DNA from: Betaproteobacteria bacterium
GTDB lineage: Bacteria; Pseudomonadota; Gammaproteobacteria; Burkholderiales; Rhodocyclaceae
DNA length: 39,786 bases
NCBI GenBank assembly: GCA_016208425.1
Contig: JACQYA010000174.1
Location: forward strand, 1-39,786
Direction of reading: 5' to 3'
Shown one piece after another: positions 13,847 to 23,191 of this stretch. The stretch's first letter is position 1; each line of letters begins with the position of its first letter. A program made the translations under genes and the position numbers. Under the pieces are notes generated by a model. The model saw nothing but the letters and a program-made list of their open reading frames with translations, made no database searches and was not told where the DNA came from.

Positions 13847-15820
13847 ATGACACTTGCCCAACACTTTGCCGCCTACAGCGACTGGCGAACCCAGTTGGCC
13901 AAAGGCCTCCAAAACTTCCAGGCCTGGCTGAACGAAAACGAATTGGGAGACGCGCAAACCGACACGCGGCTAGCTCATGTACTTGAAAAACTGCGCGAGG
14001 ATCGCCTGAACGTCGCTTTTGTCGCCGAATTTTCGCGCGGCAAGTCGGAGCTGATTAACGCCATCTTTTTCGCCGACTACGGCAGCCGCATGCTGCCTTC
14101 GGCGGCGGGCCGTACCACCATGTGCCCGACCGAACTGATGTTCGATCAGGACAGGCCGCCGTCAATCGAGTTGCTGCCCATCGAAACCCGCGAGTCGCAT
14201 ACCAGTATCAGCGAGTACAAACGGTTTGTCGACGAGTGGGATGTCGTTCCGCTCGCCACCGACTCCGCCGAATCGATGCAGGAAGCCTTGCATCATGTGA
14301 GCGAGGTGATCCGCGTCGACCGGGATACGGCGGAGAGGCTCGGTTTTGCGGCGGAAGCGGAGGATTCCGCGACGTTTCGCGTCGCGGAAGACGGCCTGAT
14401 CGAAATTCCGCGCTGGCGACACGCCGTCATCAACTTTCCCCACCCGCTGTTGCAGCAGGGGCTGGTGATCCTCGATACGCCCGGTTTGAATGCGATTGGC
14501 GCCGAACCCGAGCTGACCCTGTCGCTGCTTCCCAATGCGCACGCGGTTTTCTTTGTGCTGGCCGCCGATACCGGCGTCACGCAGTCGGACATGGCGATCT
14601 GGCGCGAACATATCGGAACACCGGGTGGCCGCAAAAAAGGGCGTATTGTCGTTCTCAACAAGATCGACGGTCTGTGGGACGATCTGAAGACACAGGAAGA
14701 AATCGACGCCGAGATTACCCGGCAGACCAACTCTTGCGCGTGGACGCTGGATCTGCCATCCAGCCAGATATTCCCGGTATCGGCGCAAAAGGCTTTGGTC
14801 GCCAAGATCAACAACGACGCGCCGTTGCTGCGGCGCAGCCGTTTGCCCGAACTCGAATACGCGCTGTCCGAGGAGCTGATCCCGGCCAAACAGGAAATCG
14901 TGCGCGACAACACCGAGACCGAATTTTCCGATCTCTACGGGCGTACGCGCAGCCTGCTCGAATCGCGCCTGGTCGGCCTGCGCGAACAGATCTCCGAGCT
15001 GAACGATCTGCGCGGCAAGAACAAGGGCGTCGTCGAATATATGATGGGCAAGGTGCGGGTCGAGAAGGAAGAATTCGAGGCCGGCTTGCAGCGTTACTAC
15101 GCGGTGCGCAGCATCTTTTCTCAGTTGACCAACAAGCTGTTCGGGCATCTCGGCCTCGATTCCCTGCGCTCGCTGACCCATACGACGCGGCAATCGATGA
15201 TCGACGCCACGTTTTCGCGTTCGCTTTCGGAAGCGATGAAGAAATTTTTCGCGCTGGCTCGCGCAAACCTCGGCAAATCGAATGCCGAGATCGGAGAAAT
15301 CATGACGATGATGGAGGCCATCTACAAGAAATTTTCCGTCGAACACGGCCTCCAGCTCGGCAAACCGACCGGTTTTTCGCTGGCGCCTTACGAGAAGGAA
15401 ATCAACCGTCTGGAGCAATGGTGCGACACCAATTTGAACACCATGTTCCAGTTGCTCCGACACAAGAAAAACAATGTGACGCAAAAGTTTTTCGAGGAAG
15501 TCGCGGTTCAGGTGCGTGCCGCTTTCGAAAGGGCGAACCGGGACGCCGAATCTTGGTTAAAAGCGATCATGGCGCCGCTGGAAACGCAGGTTCGCGAGCA
15601 TCAAGTCCAGCTCAAGCGTCGGCTGGAAAGCATCAAGCGCATCCACCAGGCGACGGACACTCTGGAAGACCGCATCGGCGAGCTGGCGCATGTCGAGGAG
15701 AGCCTAGCGCGACAAATAGCGTCGCTGGAGGAAATCGGCGACGACGTGCACAACATTCTGCACAGCGTTGTCAGAACGTTAGATGGATTTGAGGCCGCCG
15801 AAATGCGTAGCGCCGCCTGA
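13847..15820 (+). CDS. Dynamin-family large GTPase
   Basis: A 657-residue protein with an N-terminal dynamin-like GTPase domain. The P-loop is AEFSRGKSEL (about 60-69), an acidic-Phe variant typical of bacterial dynamins. A conserved threonine in AGRTTMCPTE suits switch I. G3 is DTPGLNAIG (about 213) and G4 is NKIDGLWDD (about 271). From about 370 to the end it is mostly long charged helices, as in the stalk and middle regions of bacterial dynamin-like proteins, which remodel or repair membranes. No transmembrane segment is obvious. The ATG follows an AGGA box; a longer upstream extension is less likely. A terminator overlaps the stop. No second dynamin gene, often found in tandem elsewhere, is adjacent. 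Confidence 0.85.
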   Translation: MTLAQHFAAYSDWRTQLAKGLQNFQAWLNENELGDAQTDTRLAHVLEKLREDRLNVAFVAEFSRGKSELINAIFFADYGSRMLPSAAGRTTMCPTELMFDQDRPPSIELLPIETRESHTSISEYKRFVDEWDVVPLATDSAESMQEALHHVSEVIRVDRDTAERLGFAAEAEDSATFRVAEDGLIEIPRWRHAVINFPHPLLQQGLVILDTPGLNAIGAEPELTLSLLPNAHAVFFVLAADTGVTQSDMAIWREHIGTPGGRKKGRIVVLNKIDGLWDDLKTQEEIDAEITRQTNSCAWTLDLPSSQIFPVSAQKALVAKINNDAPLLRRSRLPELEYALSEELIPAKQEIVRDNTETEFSDLYGRTRSLLESRLVGLREQISELNDLRGKNKGVVEYMMGKVRVEKEEFEAGLQRYYAVRSIFSQLTNKLFGHLGLDSLRSLTHTTRQSMIDATFSRSLSEAMKKFFALARANLGKSNAEIGEIMTMMEAIYKKFSVEHGLQLGKPTGFSLAPYEKEINRLEQWCDTNLNTMFQLLRHKKNNVTQKFFEEVAVQVRAAFERANRDAESWLKAIMAPLETQVREHQVQLKRRLESIKRIHQATDTLEDRIGELAHVEESLARQIASLEEIGDDVHNILHSVVRTLDGFEAAEMRSAA

Positions 15821-15834
15821 CGGCGGCGCTTTTC
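15809..15834 (+). terminator. Terminator overlapping the dynamin-like gene stop codon
   Basis: A 9-bp perfect stem AGCGCCGCC/GGCGGCGCT (15809-15817 with 15822-15830) has the TGA stop codon in its four-base loop and is followed by TTTTC. The short T-tract makes it moderate in predicted strength. It also separates this gene from the convergent ferredoxin gene. Confidence 0.7.
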
Positions 15835-15850
15835 AGGAAAAAAGTACCGC

Positions 15851-16129
<279 letters not shown>

Positions 16130-16630
16130 TCATTGAAATTTTTCGGATATTCTCTTGGCAAGCCGCTCGCAGATCGCCGGCTGGATAAACTTGCCGACAT
16201 CGCCACCAAGAATGGCAATCTCGCGAACCATCGTCGCCGAGATAAACATGTACTGTTCGCCCGGCGTCAGAAACACCGTCTCTACATCGGGATAAAGATT
16301 CCTGTTCATTCCGGCCATCTGAAATTCATACTCAAAATCGGACGCCGCCCGCAAACCACGCAGGATAATTTTTGCCCCTCTGGCATGCAGAAAATCCATC
16401 AGCAGCCCATCGAAACCACAGATCTCGACATTAGGGTACGGCGCCATAACTTCCCTGGCAATTTCGATGCGCTCGCCAAATTCAAAGAACGGCCGTTTCG
16501 ACCGGCTTTCGGCAATCGCCACGATGACGTGATCGAAAATACCTGCTGCCCGGCGCGCCAAATCCTCGTGACCCCGGGTCATCGGATCGAAAGTGCCCGG
16601 ATAGATGGCTATCCGCTTGTTGAGGGTCAA
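16130..16630 (-). CDS. coaD: Phosphopantetheine adenylyltransferase
   Basis: A 166-residue enzyme that transfers AMP from ATP to 4'-phosphopantetheine, the fourth step of coenzyme A synthesis. The nucleotidyltransferase motif [20 protein letters not shown] lies at the N-terminus (H20). The [15 protein letters not shown] block (about 90-104) and the [10 protein letters not shown] motif (about 127-136) are diagnostic of CoaD. It lies 13 bases after rsmD and 18 before fdx, so the three are co-transcribed. Confidence 0.98.
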   Translation of the reverse strand: MTLNKRIAIYPGTFDPMTRGHEDLARRAAGIFDHVIVAIAESRSKRPFFEFGERIEIAREVMAPYPNVEICGFDGLLMDFLHARGAKIILRGLRAASDFEYEFQMAGMNRNLYPDVETVFLTPGEQYMFISATMVREIAILGGDVGKFIQPAICERLAKRISEKFQ

Positions 16631-16643
16631 TCGGTTTGCCTCG

Positions 16644-17174
16644 CTACTTATCCCGTTGCATCAAATGATAGTGTACTTGCCCCGCCTTGCCGTGGCGCGC
16701 GATCCGCCATTCGCCGCAGGATTCCAGCATGCGCTCCGCCTCGGCGTAGATCACCGCATCGCCGGTGAGTATCCTCGGCAGCAGCGGCGCCAAGCGGTCT
16801 ATCCACCCCTGGTTGAAAGGCGGGTCGAGAAACAGCACATCGAAGCGCAGCGCGGTCAGGGAGGCGAATTTTACCGCATCCGAACAAACAATCTCCAGAC
16901 GTTCGCTGGCGCCAAGCATTTTGTGGTTTTCTTCGAGCGCGGCCAAGACTCCCCGCGCGCTTTCGACCAGCACCACCTTGGCGGCTCCCCGCGATGCGGC
17001 CTCGAAGCCCAGCGCACCGCTACCGGCAAAAAGATCGAGACAGGACAGACCGTTCAGGTCTTGCCCCAGCCAGTTAAACAATGTCTCGCGGACGCGGCCG
17101 GGCGTTGGGCGCAAGCCGGCGGCGTCGGGAAAGCGCAACAGCCGGCGACGCCACTCTCCGCCAACGATACGCAC
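16644..17174 (-). CDS. rsmD: 16S rRNA (guanine966-N2)-methyltransferase
   Basis: A 176-residue SAM-dependent methyltransferase that modifies G966 of 16S rRNA. It starts [13 protein letters not shown]; the conserved [19 protein letters not shown] motif [18 protein letters not shown] (about 47-64) and catalytic FLDPPFNQG (about 115-123) are all in place. It lies 13 bases downstream of the smaller M16 peptidase gene and directly upstream of coaD, a conserved arrangement. Confidence 0.97.
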   Translation of the reverse strand: MRIVGGEWRRRLLRFPDAAGLRPTPGRVRETLFNWLGQDLNGLSCLDLFAGSGALGFEAASRGAAKVVLVESARGVLAALEENHKMLGASERLEIVCSDAVKFASLTALRFDVLFLDPPFNQGWIDRLAPLLPRILTGDAVIYAEAERMLESCGEWRIARHGKAGQVHYHLMQRDK

Positions 17175-17187
17175 CGAGTTCAGGTTG

Positions 17188-18486
17188 CTACTCCGCCCCG
17201 CCGACGATCACCGTAACCAGATGCGCGGGTTTTACGTGGCGCGAAAATGCTGACTTGATGTCCGTTGCCGTGACCTTCTCTACGTTCTCGGCATAGCGGT
17301 CGAGATAGTCCAGCGGCAGGCCGTAAAAGCCGATCAGCGAAAGGTTGTCGAGGATCTTTTTGTTGCTGTCCAGGCGCAAAGGAAAGCTTCCGACCAGATT
17401 CTGTTTGGCGTCGCCCAGTTCGCTCTCGGTCGGCCCCTCCGCGAGAAAACCCGCCAGAACTTCCCGCGCTACCTTCAGCGCGTCGTCGGCCTGCGCCTTC
17501 TTGGTTTGCAGGCTGACCTGGAAAGGCCCGAGCTGTGCCATCGGCTGGAAGTAGCTATGTACGCTGTATGCGAAGCCGCGCTTGTCGCGCACTTCCTTCA
17601 TCAGGCGCGAGACAAAGCCGCCTCCGCCTAGCGAGTAGTTGCCGACCAGCAGCGGGAAAAAATCCGGGTCGCCGCGCTTGATCGCCGGCAAGCCCAACAT
17701 CAAATGGGCTTGCGCCGCCGGGTGGGGAATCCGCTGCTCGGCCGCCTCCGGCAATGCGGGTTCGCGCGGGCCGGGAGCGCCGGAACCCACGGGCAAACCG
17801 GCGGTCAGGCGCTGCGCGATTTTCTCGGCCTCGGCGCGCGACAGGTCGCCGACCATCGCCACGGAAGCGCGTTGTGCCGTGTAGTGCGTCCGGTAGAAAA
17901 GCGCCAGATCGTCGCGGGTCAATGCCGACAGCGATTCTGGCGTCGATTTCTGGCCGTAGGCATGCCCGCCGTACATCGCCGCCCAGAACGCGCGGCCGGC
18001 AATCGTTTCGGGTCGGGTCAACGCTTCCTTGAGGCCGGCCAGCGTGCGCGCTCTTTCGCGCGCAAACACATCGGCCGGAAATTGCGGGCCGACCAGCACG
18101 GAACGCAGTATGTCGAGAGCGGGGTCTCGTTTGTCGGCGGCCGAAAGCGTGCGCAGCGCGAGCGACGCACGATCTGTTTCAGCGGCGCCGCCAAGCTTGG
18201 CGCCCAGGTCGGCGAGACGGCTGGCAATCTGCGTCTCGTCCATGCCTTTTGCGCCCAAATCCAGCAACTGGTGGGTCAGCGATGCCAGCCCGGCTTTCTC
18301 GGGCTTCTCGTATGCGCTACCGGCCTCGAAGTCGACCTGTACATCGAGGATCGGCAAAGCGTGGTTTTCGACAAAAAACACGCGCGCGCCCGAAGGCGCG
18401 ACCCAGTGTTCGATCTTCGGGCCGGCTTCGGCCCACAGCGTGACCAGACTAAGGCAAAAGCCGCAAAGCAGCGAAACGGGTTTCAT
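17188..18486 (-). CDS. M16-family peptidase-like protein, likely non-catalytic partner
   Basis: A 432-residue insulinase-family (M16) protein with a signal peptide at about 1-21 (cleavage after LWAEA). The HxxEH zinc motif is missing: the equivalent position reads SLTHQLLDLGAKG, lacking the pair of catalytic residues. Substrate-handling blocks of the family remain, such as GGGGFVSRLMKEVRDKRGFAYS (here split as GGGGFVSRLMKE and VRDKRGFAYS). In bacterial M16 heterodimers one subunit keeps the zinc site and the other an R/Y substrate pair. The R-Y pair is seen here (RDKRGFAY), so this is probably the partner of the gene 22 bases upstream. Confidence 0.9.
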   Translation of the reverse strand: MKPVSLLCGFCLSLVTLWAEAGPKIEHWVAPSGARVFFVENHALPILDVQVDFEAGSAYEKPEKAGLASLTHQLLDLGAKGMDETQIASRLADLGAKLGGAAETDRASLALRTLSAADKRDPALDILRSVLVGPQFPADVFARERARTLAGLKEALTRPETIAGRAFWAAMYGGHAYGQKSTPESLSALTRDDLALFYRTHYTAQRASVAMVGDLSRAEAEKIAQRLTAGLPVGSGAPGPREPALPEAAEQRIPHPAAQAHLMLGLPAIKRGDPDFFPLLVGNYSLGGGGFVSRLMKEVRDKRGFAYSVHSYFQPMAQLGPFQVSLQTKKAQADDALKVAREVLAGFLAEGPTESELGDAKQNLVGSFPLRLDSNKKILDNLSLIGFYGLPLDYLDRYAENVEKVTATDIKSAFSRHVKPAHLVTVIVGGAE

Positions 18487-18507
18487 CGGCGATCTCTCAA
18501 CAACGGA

Positions 18508-19893
18508 TTAATGGCGGGGAGCGCCGCCGGCGCGCGGAAGGGCGGGTTGTGCCAGGGTTTGCGGGTCGAGTTCGGCGACGGTCAAAGCGTCGTCGCGGAA
18601 ATACTTGCGGACGACCGCCTGAACCTGCCCGGCGCCCACCGCCTGCAACTTTTCGATCATGCGCGCGGCCAGGGTGTGCGAAATACCGGCCGACTCCATT
18701 TGCCCGATTTCCATCGCCTGCGCAAACATCGAGTCGAGCTTGTAGATCTGGCCGGCAACCAGTTGCGCCTTGGCGCGCGCCAGCTCATCGGCGGTCACGC
18801 CATCCTTCTCGATACGCGCCAGCTCGGCGCGAAAACCGGCTTCCAGATCGGCTCTTGTCTTGCCCTCGCTGGGCGATCCTTGCAGATAAAACATGCCCGG
18901 GCCGCGCGCGGTCGAGTCGTAGCCGGAACCGGCCGTCACCGCCAGACGCTGTTCGCGCACCAGGTTTTTTGAGAAGCGCGCCGCGTCGTGGCCGTCCAGG
19001 ATGGCGGCCAGCATCTCAAGCGCGTAAGGATCGACATCGTTCTCCACGTCGCGGATTACCGGCACCTTGTATGCCATCAGCAGCACCGGAAGATCGGCCG
19101 GCGCCTTGACCGTCAGCCGGCGGATGCCGGCCTGCGCCGGTTCGACCTGAGGCTTGCGCTCGGGCAGCGCGCGGGAAGGGAGCGCGCCGTAGGTTTTTTC
19201 CGCCAGCCCGAACACCTGCTCGTGTTCGACATCGCCGACGATCACCGCATAGGCGTTGTTCGGCACATACCAGCGCTCGTACCAGTCGCGCGCGTCCCGC
19301 ACGGTCATGTTTTCCAAGTCGTTCATCCAGCCGATGATGGGCGTGCGATAGGGGTGAGCCTGGAAGGCAACGGCGCTCATCTGCTCGAAAAGCTTCGACT
19401 GCGCCTGGTCGTCGGTGCGCAGGCGGCGCTCTTCCATCACGACCTTGATCTCCTGCGCGAATTCGCCGGCGTCCAGCGTGAGGTGGCGCATGCGGTCGGC
19501 TTCGAGCCGCATCATCTCTTCGAGCTTCTGCTTCGGCACCTGCTGAAAATACGCGGTGTAATCGTGGCTCGTGAACGCGTTGTCGCGCCCGCCGGCCGCC
19601 GCGACGCGGCGGTTGAATTCGCCTGGTCCGGCGGTTGGCGTGCCCTTGAACATCATGTGTTCGAGCACATGCGCGACGCCGGTCGTGCCGTTCGTCTCGT
19701 CGACGCTGCCGGCGCGATACCAGACCATGTGCACCGCCGTCGGCGCCCGGTGGTCTTCCTTGACAATCACCCGCAGGCCGTTGCTCAACCGATGCTCGAA
19801 AGGGTTGGCCAGCACCCCGGCCGATGACGAAAGGATTGACGATACAAGTAAAAGGCGGGTGACCCGTCTCGCAAACTGTCTTGTGATGCGCAT
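18508..19893 (-). CDS. M16-family zinc metallopeptidase, catalytic subunit
   Basis: A 461-residue periplasmic peptidase. The signal peptide runs to about residue 29 (SSSAGVLA-NP). The inverted zinc motif is intact in AHVLEHMMFKGT (HxxEH, about 78-82), with the downstream glutamate region EIKVVMEERRLRTDDQ. It is the first gene of the minus-strand cluster and is separated by 22 bases from its inactive paralogue, with which it should form a heterodimeric clamp degrading short peptides. The substrate is unknown. It is divergent from ftsY. Confidence 0.93.
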   Translation of the reverse strand: MRITRQFARRVTRLLLVSSILSSSAGVLANPFEHRLSNGLRVIVKEDHRAPTAVHMVWYRAGSVDETNGTTGVAHVLEHMMFKGTPTAGPGEFNRRVAAAGGRDNAFTSHDYTAYFQQVPKQKLEEMMRLEADRMRHLTLDAGEFAQEIKVVMEERRLRTDDQAQSKLFEQMSAVAFQAHPYRTPIIGWMNDLENMTVRDARDWYERWYVPNNAYAVIVGDVEHEQVFGLAEKTYGALPSRALPERKPQVEPAQAGIRRLTVKAPADLPVLLMAYKVPVIRDVENDVDPYALEMLAAILDGHDAARFSKNLVREQRLAVTAGSGYDSTARGPGMFYLQGSPSEGKTRADLEAGFRAELARIEKDGVTADELARAKAQLVAGQIYKLDSMFAQAMEIGQMESAGISHTLAARMIEKLQAVGAGQVQAVVRKYFRDDALTVAELDPQTLAQPALPRAGGAPRH

Positions 19894-19944
19894 GGTCGGG
19901 AATCGCTTCTGGTAAAATTTGCCGATGTTTTGGCGTAGAGAACT

Positions 19945-19973
19945 TTGACGTAAAAAACACTCTGCGCTGGAAT
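19945..19973 (+). promoter_or_regulatory. Possible sigma-70 promoter of ftsYEX
   Basis: TTGACG (19945-19950), a 17-base spacer, then TGGAAT (19968-19973), located about 55 bases before ftsY in the 135-base divergent region. The -35 is good and the -10 modest. Confidence 0.4.
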
Positions 19974-20028
19974 CTTACCATCGACCTCCCTCCCGGATGC
20001 TTCTCAAAGGCTCAGATAAGGAAGTGCC

Positions 20029-21027
20029 ATGTTTGGTTTCCTGAAAAAATCTCCCGCCGAGCCTGATTCGCCGCTGAATGTGGCTGCTGCCGAAGCGCCC
20101 GCTCCGGCGCAAGCGCAGACATTATCCTGGCGGGATCGCCTGAAGGCCGGTCTGGCACGCACGCGCGCGAATTTCGGCGGAAAGCTGAAAACGGTCTTTT
20201 CGCGCGGCAAGGTCGACGACGAGTTGCTGGAAGACCTTGAAACGCTGCTCCTGACCAGCGATGTCGGCATGGAAGCCACCCGGCATTTGTTGCACGAACT
20301 CGGAACGCGCGCCAAGCACGGCCGGCTCGAAACGCCGGAAGCGATCCAGCAGGCGCTGGCCGACGCGCTCTACGAACTGTTGCAACCGCTCGAAAAAGCG
20401 CTCGATGTCCATACGCACCGGCCGTTCATCATCATGATCGCCGGCGTCAACGGTGCCGGGAAAACCACCTCGATCGGCAAGCTGGCCAAGTATTTTCAGG
20501 CGCAAGGGAAATCCGTGCTGCTCGCCGCCGGCGATACTTTCCGCGCCGCCGCGCGCGAACAGTTGCAGATCTGGGGCGAGCGCAACGGCGTGACCGTCAT
20601 CGCGCAGGAATCGGGCGACCCGGCGGCGGTCATTTTCGACGCCGTCGCGGCGGCCAAGGCGCGCGGCATCGACATCGTGCTCGCCGATACCGCCGGCCGC
20701 CTGCCGACGCAACTGAACCTGATGGAAGAGATCGCCAAGGTGCGCCGCGTCATCCAGAAAGCCGACCCTTCCGGGCCGCACGAAACGCTGCTCGTGCTCG
20801 ACGCTAACATCGGGCAGAACGCCCTGCAGCAGGTCAAGGCCTTCGACCGGGCGATCGAGGTCAGCGGCCTGGTGCTGACCAAGCTCGACGGCACGGCCAA
20901 AGGCGGCATCGTCGCCGCCATCGCGCGCCAATGCCCGAAGCCGATACGCTTCATCGGCGTCGGGGAAGGCATCGACGATTTGCGCCCGTTCGACGCGCGC
21001 GACTTTGTGGGCGCGCTGTTCGAATGA
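20029..21027 (+). CDS. ftsY: Signal recognition particle receptor FtsY
   Basis: A 332-residue SRP-type GTPase that docks ribosome-nascent chain complexes at the membrane. A short Ala/Pro-rich N-terminal region (about 1-45) precedes the N domain. The G domain holds P-loop GVNGAGKTTSIGKLA (about 140-154), DTFRAAAREQL, DTAGRLPTQLNLMEE and the TKLDGTAKGG motif near 285-294. The acidic A domain common in enterobacterial FtsY is nearly absent, as is usual for shorter FtsYs. Its stop overlaps the ftsE start (ATGA). Confidence 0.98.
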   Translation: MFGFLKKSPAEPDSPLNVAAAEAPAPAQAQTLSWRDRLKAGLARTRANFGGKLKTVFSRGKVDDELLEDLETLLLTSDVGMEATRHLLHELGTRAKHGRLETPEAIQQALADALYELLQPLEKALDVHTHRPFIIMIAGVNGAGKTTSIGKLAKYFQAQGKSVLLAAGDTFRAAAREQLQIWGERNGVTVIAQESGDPAAVIFDAVAAAKARGIDIVLADTAGRLPTQLNLMEEIAKVRRVIQKADPSGPHETLLVLDANIGQNALQQVKAFDRAIEVSGLVLTKLDGTAKGGIVAAIARQCPKPIRFIGVGEGIDDLRPFDARDFVGALFE

Positions 21028-21725
21028 TCGCGGCCAGCGCCCTCGGCAAGCGCTATTCCGAAGGCCTCGAAGCGCTGAAAGATGTCAGCTTCGAGATCGG
21101 CGACGGGGAGATGGTCTTCATTACCGGCCATTCCGGGGCCGGGAAGTCGACGCTGTTCAAACTGATCGCCGCCATCGAGCGCCCCAGCTCGGGCAGCATC
21201 GTCGTCAACGGCCAGAATCTCGCCGCGTTGAGCAGGGGCGCCGTCCCCTATCTGCGCCGCAACTTCGGCCTGATTTTTCAGGATCAAAAGCTGCTTTTCG
21301 ACCGCAACGTGCTGGATAACGTGCTGCTGCCGCTGTCCATCGTCGGCCAGACGGGCAAGGATGCCATCCGCCGCGCGCGCGCGGCGCTCGATAAGGTGGG
21401 GCTGCTGGCGCGCGAAAGAGCAACACCGGTCGCGCTCTCCGGCGGGGAACAACAGCGCCTCGCCATCGCCCGCGCCGTCGTCAACCGGCCCGCCGTCCTG
21501 CTCGCCGACGAGCCGACCGCCAATCTCGATAGCGGCTCGGCGGCCGACATCCTGGAAATCTTCCGGGCATTTCACCAAGTCGGCGTCACCGTCATCATTT
21601 CGACCCACGACCCGCAGTGGATGGCGCGTTTGTCGCCGCGCATCCTGTGTCTGGAAAAAGGACAAATAAAAGGGCAAATGCGCGGCACGGCGCGCGACCG
21701 GGCCGATGGCGGGGGTGCGCGGTGA
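21024..21725 (+). CDS. ftsE: Cell division ATP-binding protein FtsE
   Basis: A 233-residue ABC ATPase working with FtsX to control septal peptidoglycan hydrolases. The Walker A motif GHSGAGKSTLFKL lies at about 36-48. The Q-loop is in LIFQDQKLLFDRNVLDN, the signature is ALSGGEQQRLAIARA, and Walker B is VLLADEPTANLD. ATG 21024 overlaps the ftsY stop by four bases. The C-terminal tail (about 20 residues, GQMRGTARDRADGGGAR) extends beyond the usual FtsE end. Confidence 0.97.
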   Translation: MIAASALGKRYSEGLEALKDVSFEIGDGEMVFITGHSGAGKSTLFKLIAAIERPSSGSIVVNGQNLAALSRGAVPYLRRNFGLIFQDQKLLFDRNVLDNVLLPLSIVGQTGKDAIRRARAALDKVGLLARERATPVALSGGEQQRLAIARAVVNRPAVLLADEPTANLDSGSAADILEIFRAFHQVGVTVIISTHDPQWMARLSPRILCLEKGQIKGQMRGTARDRADGGGAR

Positions 21726-22621
21726 ACGCTTGGCTGGCGCAACACCTTGCCGCCTTGCGCGACGCGCTGCGCCGGTTGGCCGCTTCGCCGCTGAACAGCG
21801 CGCTTTCGCTGCTCGTCATCGGGATCGCCCTGACCTTGCCGACCGCCGGCTGGGTGGTCATCGAGAACCTTCACGAAGCGACGCGCAGCGCGTCCGGAAT
21901 CCAGCAGATCAGCGTCTTCATGGCGGCGGACGCCGGCAAACGCGACATCGGCGAGGTCGAATCGCGCTTGCGCGGCGCAAAAATCGGCACCTGGCGCTTC
22001 GTGTCCAGGGATGAGGCGCTCAAGCGCATGCAATCGCTGGAGGGGATGACAGAAGTTGTCGCCAGCTTGCCGCGAAACCCGCTGCCGGACGCCTTCGTCG
22101 TCGAACCGGCAGATGCGCGGCCAGAGTCGCTCGAAGTGCTGGCACAGACCTTTTCGGGGTGGCCCAAGGTTGCCCACGTGCAGCTCGATTCGGCCTGGGT
22201 CAAGCGTTTCGATGCCCTGCTGCGCATCGGCAAGCGTGTGGTCGCTTTGCTTGCTCTGCTTTTTGCCGGCGCGCTGGTCGCCGTCACCTTCAACACGATA
22301 CGCCTGCAAATTCTTGCCCAAGCCGCAGAGATCGAGGTCAGCAAGCTGATCGGTGCGACCGACGCCTTCATCCGTCGGCCGTTCCAGTATTACGGCGCCC
22401 TGCAAGGAGCTCTGGGCGGCTTGCTCGCCGCCGTTCTCGTCGCTGCGGGCGGGTATTTTCTCGCCGCCCCGGTGGCCGAGCTGGCCGCCCTTTATGGCGG
22501 TAATTTCGCGCTGCGCGGTTTGTCGCCGGGCGATACGGCTGTCCTGACAGCCGCCGGTGCGGCGCTCGGCTGGCTCGGCGCGCAGATTTCGGTGTCGATT
22601 CACCTGCATCAAATCGGGTGA
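21722..22621 (+). CDS. ftsX: Cell division protein FtsX
   Basis: A 299-residue permease-like partner of FtsE. The first transmembrane helix lies at about 27-48 (LNSALSLLVIGIALTLPTAG). An extracellular domain follows to about 165 and includes VASLPRNPLPDAFVV, a characteristic FtsX motif. The last three helices include LLALLFAGALVAVTFNTIRL and the EIEVSKLIGATDAFIRRPF loop. GTG 21722 is chosen because it overlaps the ftsE stop (GTGA); an earlier in-frame ATG would overlap ftsE by more than 100 bases. Confidence 0.95.
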   Translation: MNAWLAQHLAALRDALRRLAASPLNSALSLLVIGIALTLPTAGWVVIENLHEATRSASGIQQISVFMAADAGKRDIGEVESRLRGAKIGTWRFVSRDEALKRMQSLEGMTEVVASLPRNPLPDAFVVEPADARPESLEVLAQTFSGWPKVAHVQLDSAWVKRFDALLRIGKRVVALLALLFAGALVAVTFNTIRLQILAQAAEIEVSKLIGATDAFIRRPFQYYGALQGALGGLLAAVLVAAGGYFLAAPVAELAALYGGNFALRGLSPGDTAVLTAAGAALGWLGAQISVSIHLHQIG

Positions 22622-22724
22622 CCTGCCCCGTGCCGGCAACAGGCAAATCGGCGCGGCGAGCGGTGCGTTACAATGCGCGCTTCTGCGCCCGTATGCGCGC
22701 GGAAAAACGTGCAAGGTGCCGCAC

Positions 22725-22900
22725 GCCGGGTTTGCAAAAATCTCGGCGGCGGTTAAACGGGAAACGGGTGCGCTTCCGAAAGAAGCCATGCCCGTGCTGC
22801 CCCCGCAACGGTAAGCGAGTGATGTAGAAGGCGTGTCTTATGCCACTGGGCGAAAACCTGGGAAGGCGACACCACCAGACTCGCGAGCCCGGATACCGGC
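22725..22900 (+). ncRNA. Cobalamin (B12) riboswitch
   Basis: A cobalamin aptamer upstream of cobO and the exported CobN. GCCGG (22725-22729) and CCGGC (22896-22900) can form the closing stem P1. Between them lie GGGAAACGGGTGC, CTGCCCCCGCAACGGTAA, GCCACTGG (22842-22849) and GGGAAGGCGAC (22860-22870). The B12-box core GAGCCCGGATACCGGCC (22885-22901) matches the known box at nearly every position. In Gram-negative bacteria these switches usually repress translation or transcription of B12 and cobalt genes when cobalamin is plentiful. Confidence 0.95.
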
Positions 22901-22905
22901 CTTCG

Positions 22906-23062
22906 CACACTTTGGCGGAAGTGCTGCGGGGAAGCGGTCACGGAGTGCGGGGCGCAGCGCGAAAAACGCTGGCGCTTGCCCCTTTCGGATCGCCTCCCGG
23001 CAGCATCTCCATTATCAGTTCGCCGACTTGCGGGGACGCCCGTCGGCAACCGGGAGAGATCC
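22906..23062 (+). promoter_or_regulatory. Leader between riboswitch aptamer and first ORF (expression platform)
   Basis: About 160 bases without a convincing gene. A possible hairpin CCCG/CGGG around 23039-23054 borders the GGGAGAG ribosome binding site (23052-23058) of the 42-codon ORF and could hide it. This is a guess; no clear T-run terminator is visible, so translational control is the likelier mode. Confidence 0.35.
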
Positions 23063-23191
23063 ATGCATCCGCACAAGGCGCACGCGCCCATCGTACCCAT
23101 GGCGGCAACCGCCGCGACGGCTATCACCGCGCGGCTTCCCGATACGCGCTCCCCGCCATCGTCCCCCGCCCACCGAGCGCACAAACCGTGA
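23063..23191 (+). CDS. Short His-containing ORF translationally coupled to cobO
   Basis: A 42-residue ORF that I do not recognise. It starts MHPHKAHAPIVP, with three histidines in the first seven residues, then a small Ala/Thr-rich patch, a Ser/Pro-rich stretch, and ends AHRAHKP with two more histidines. GGGAGAG sits four bases before the ATG. It is the first reading frame with a good ribosome binding site after the B12 riboswitch, and its stop overlaps the cobO GTG start (GTGA). It may be a leader that couples cobO translation to the riboswitch, or a tiny metal-binding protein. It could also be chance. Confidence 0.4.
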   Translation: MHPHKAHAPIVPMAATAATAITARLPDTRSPPSSPAHRAHKP

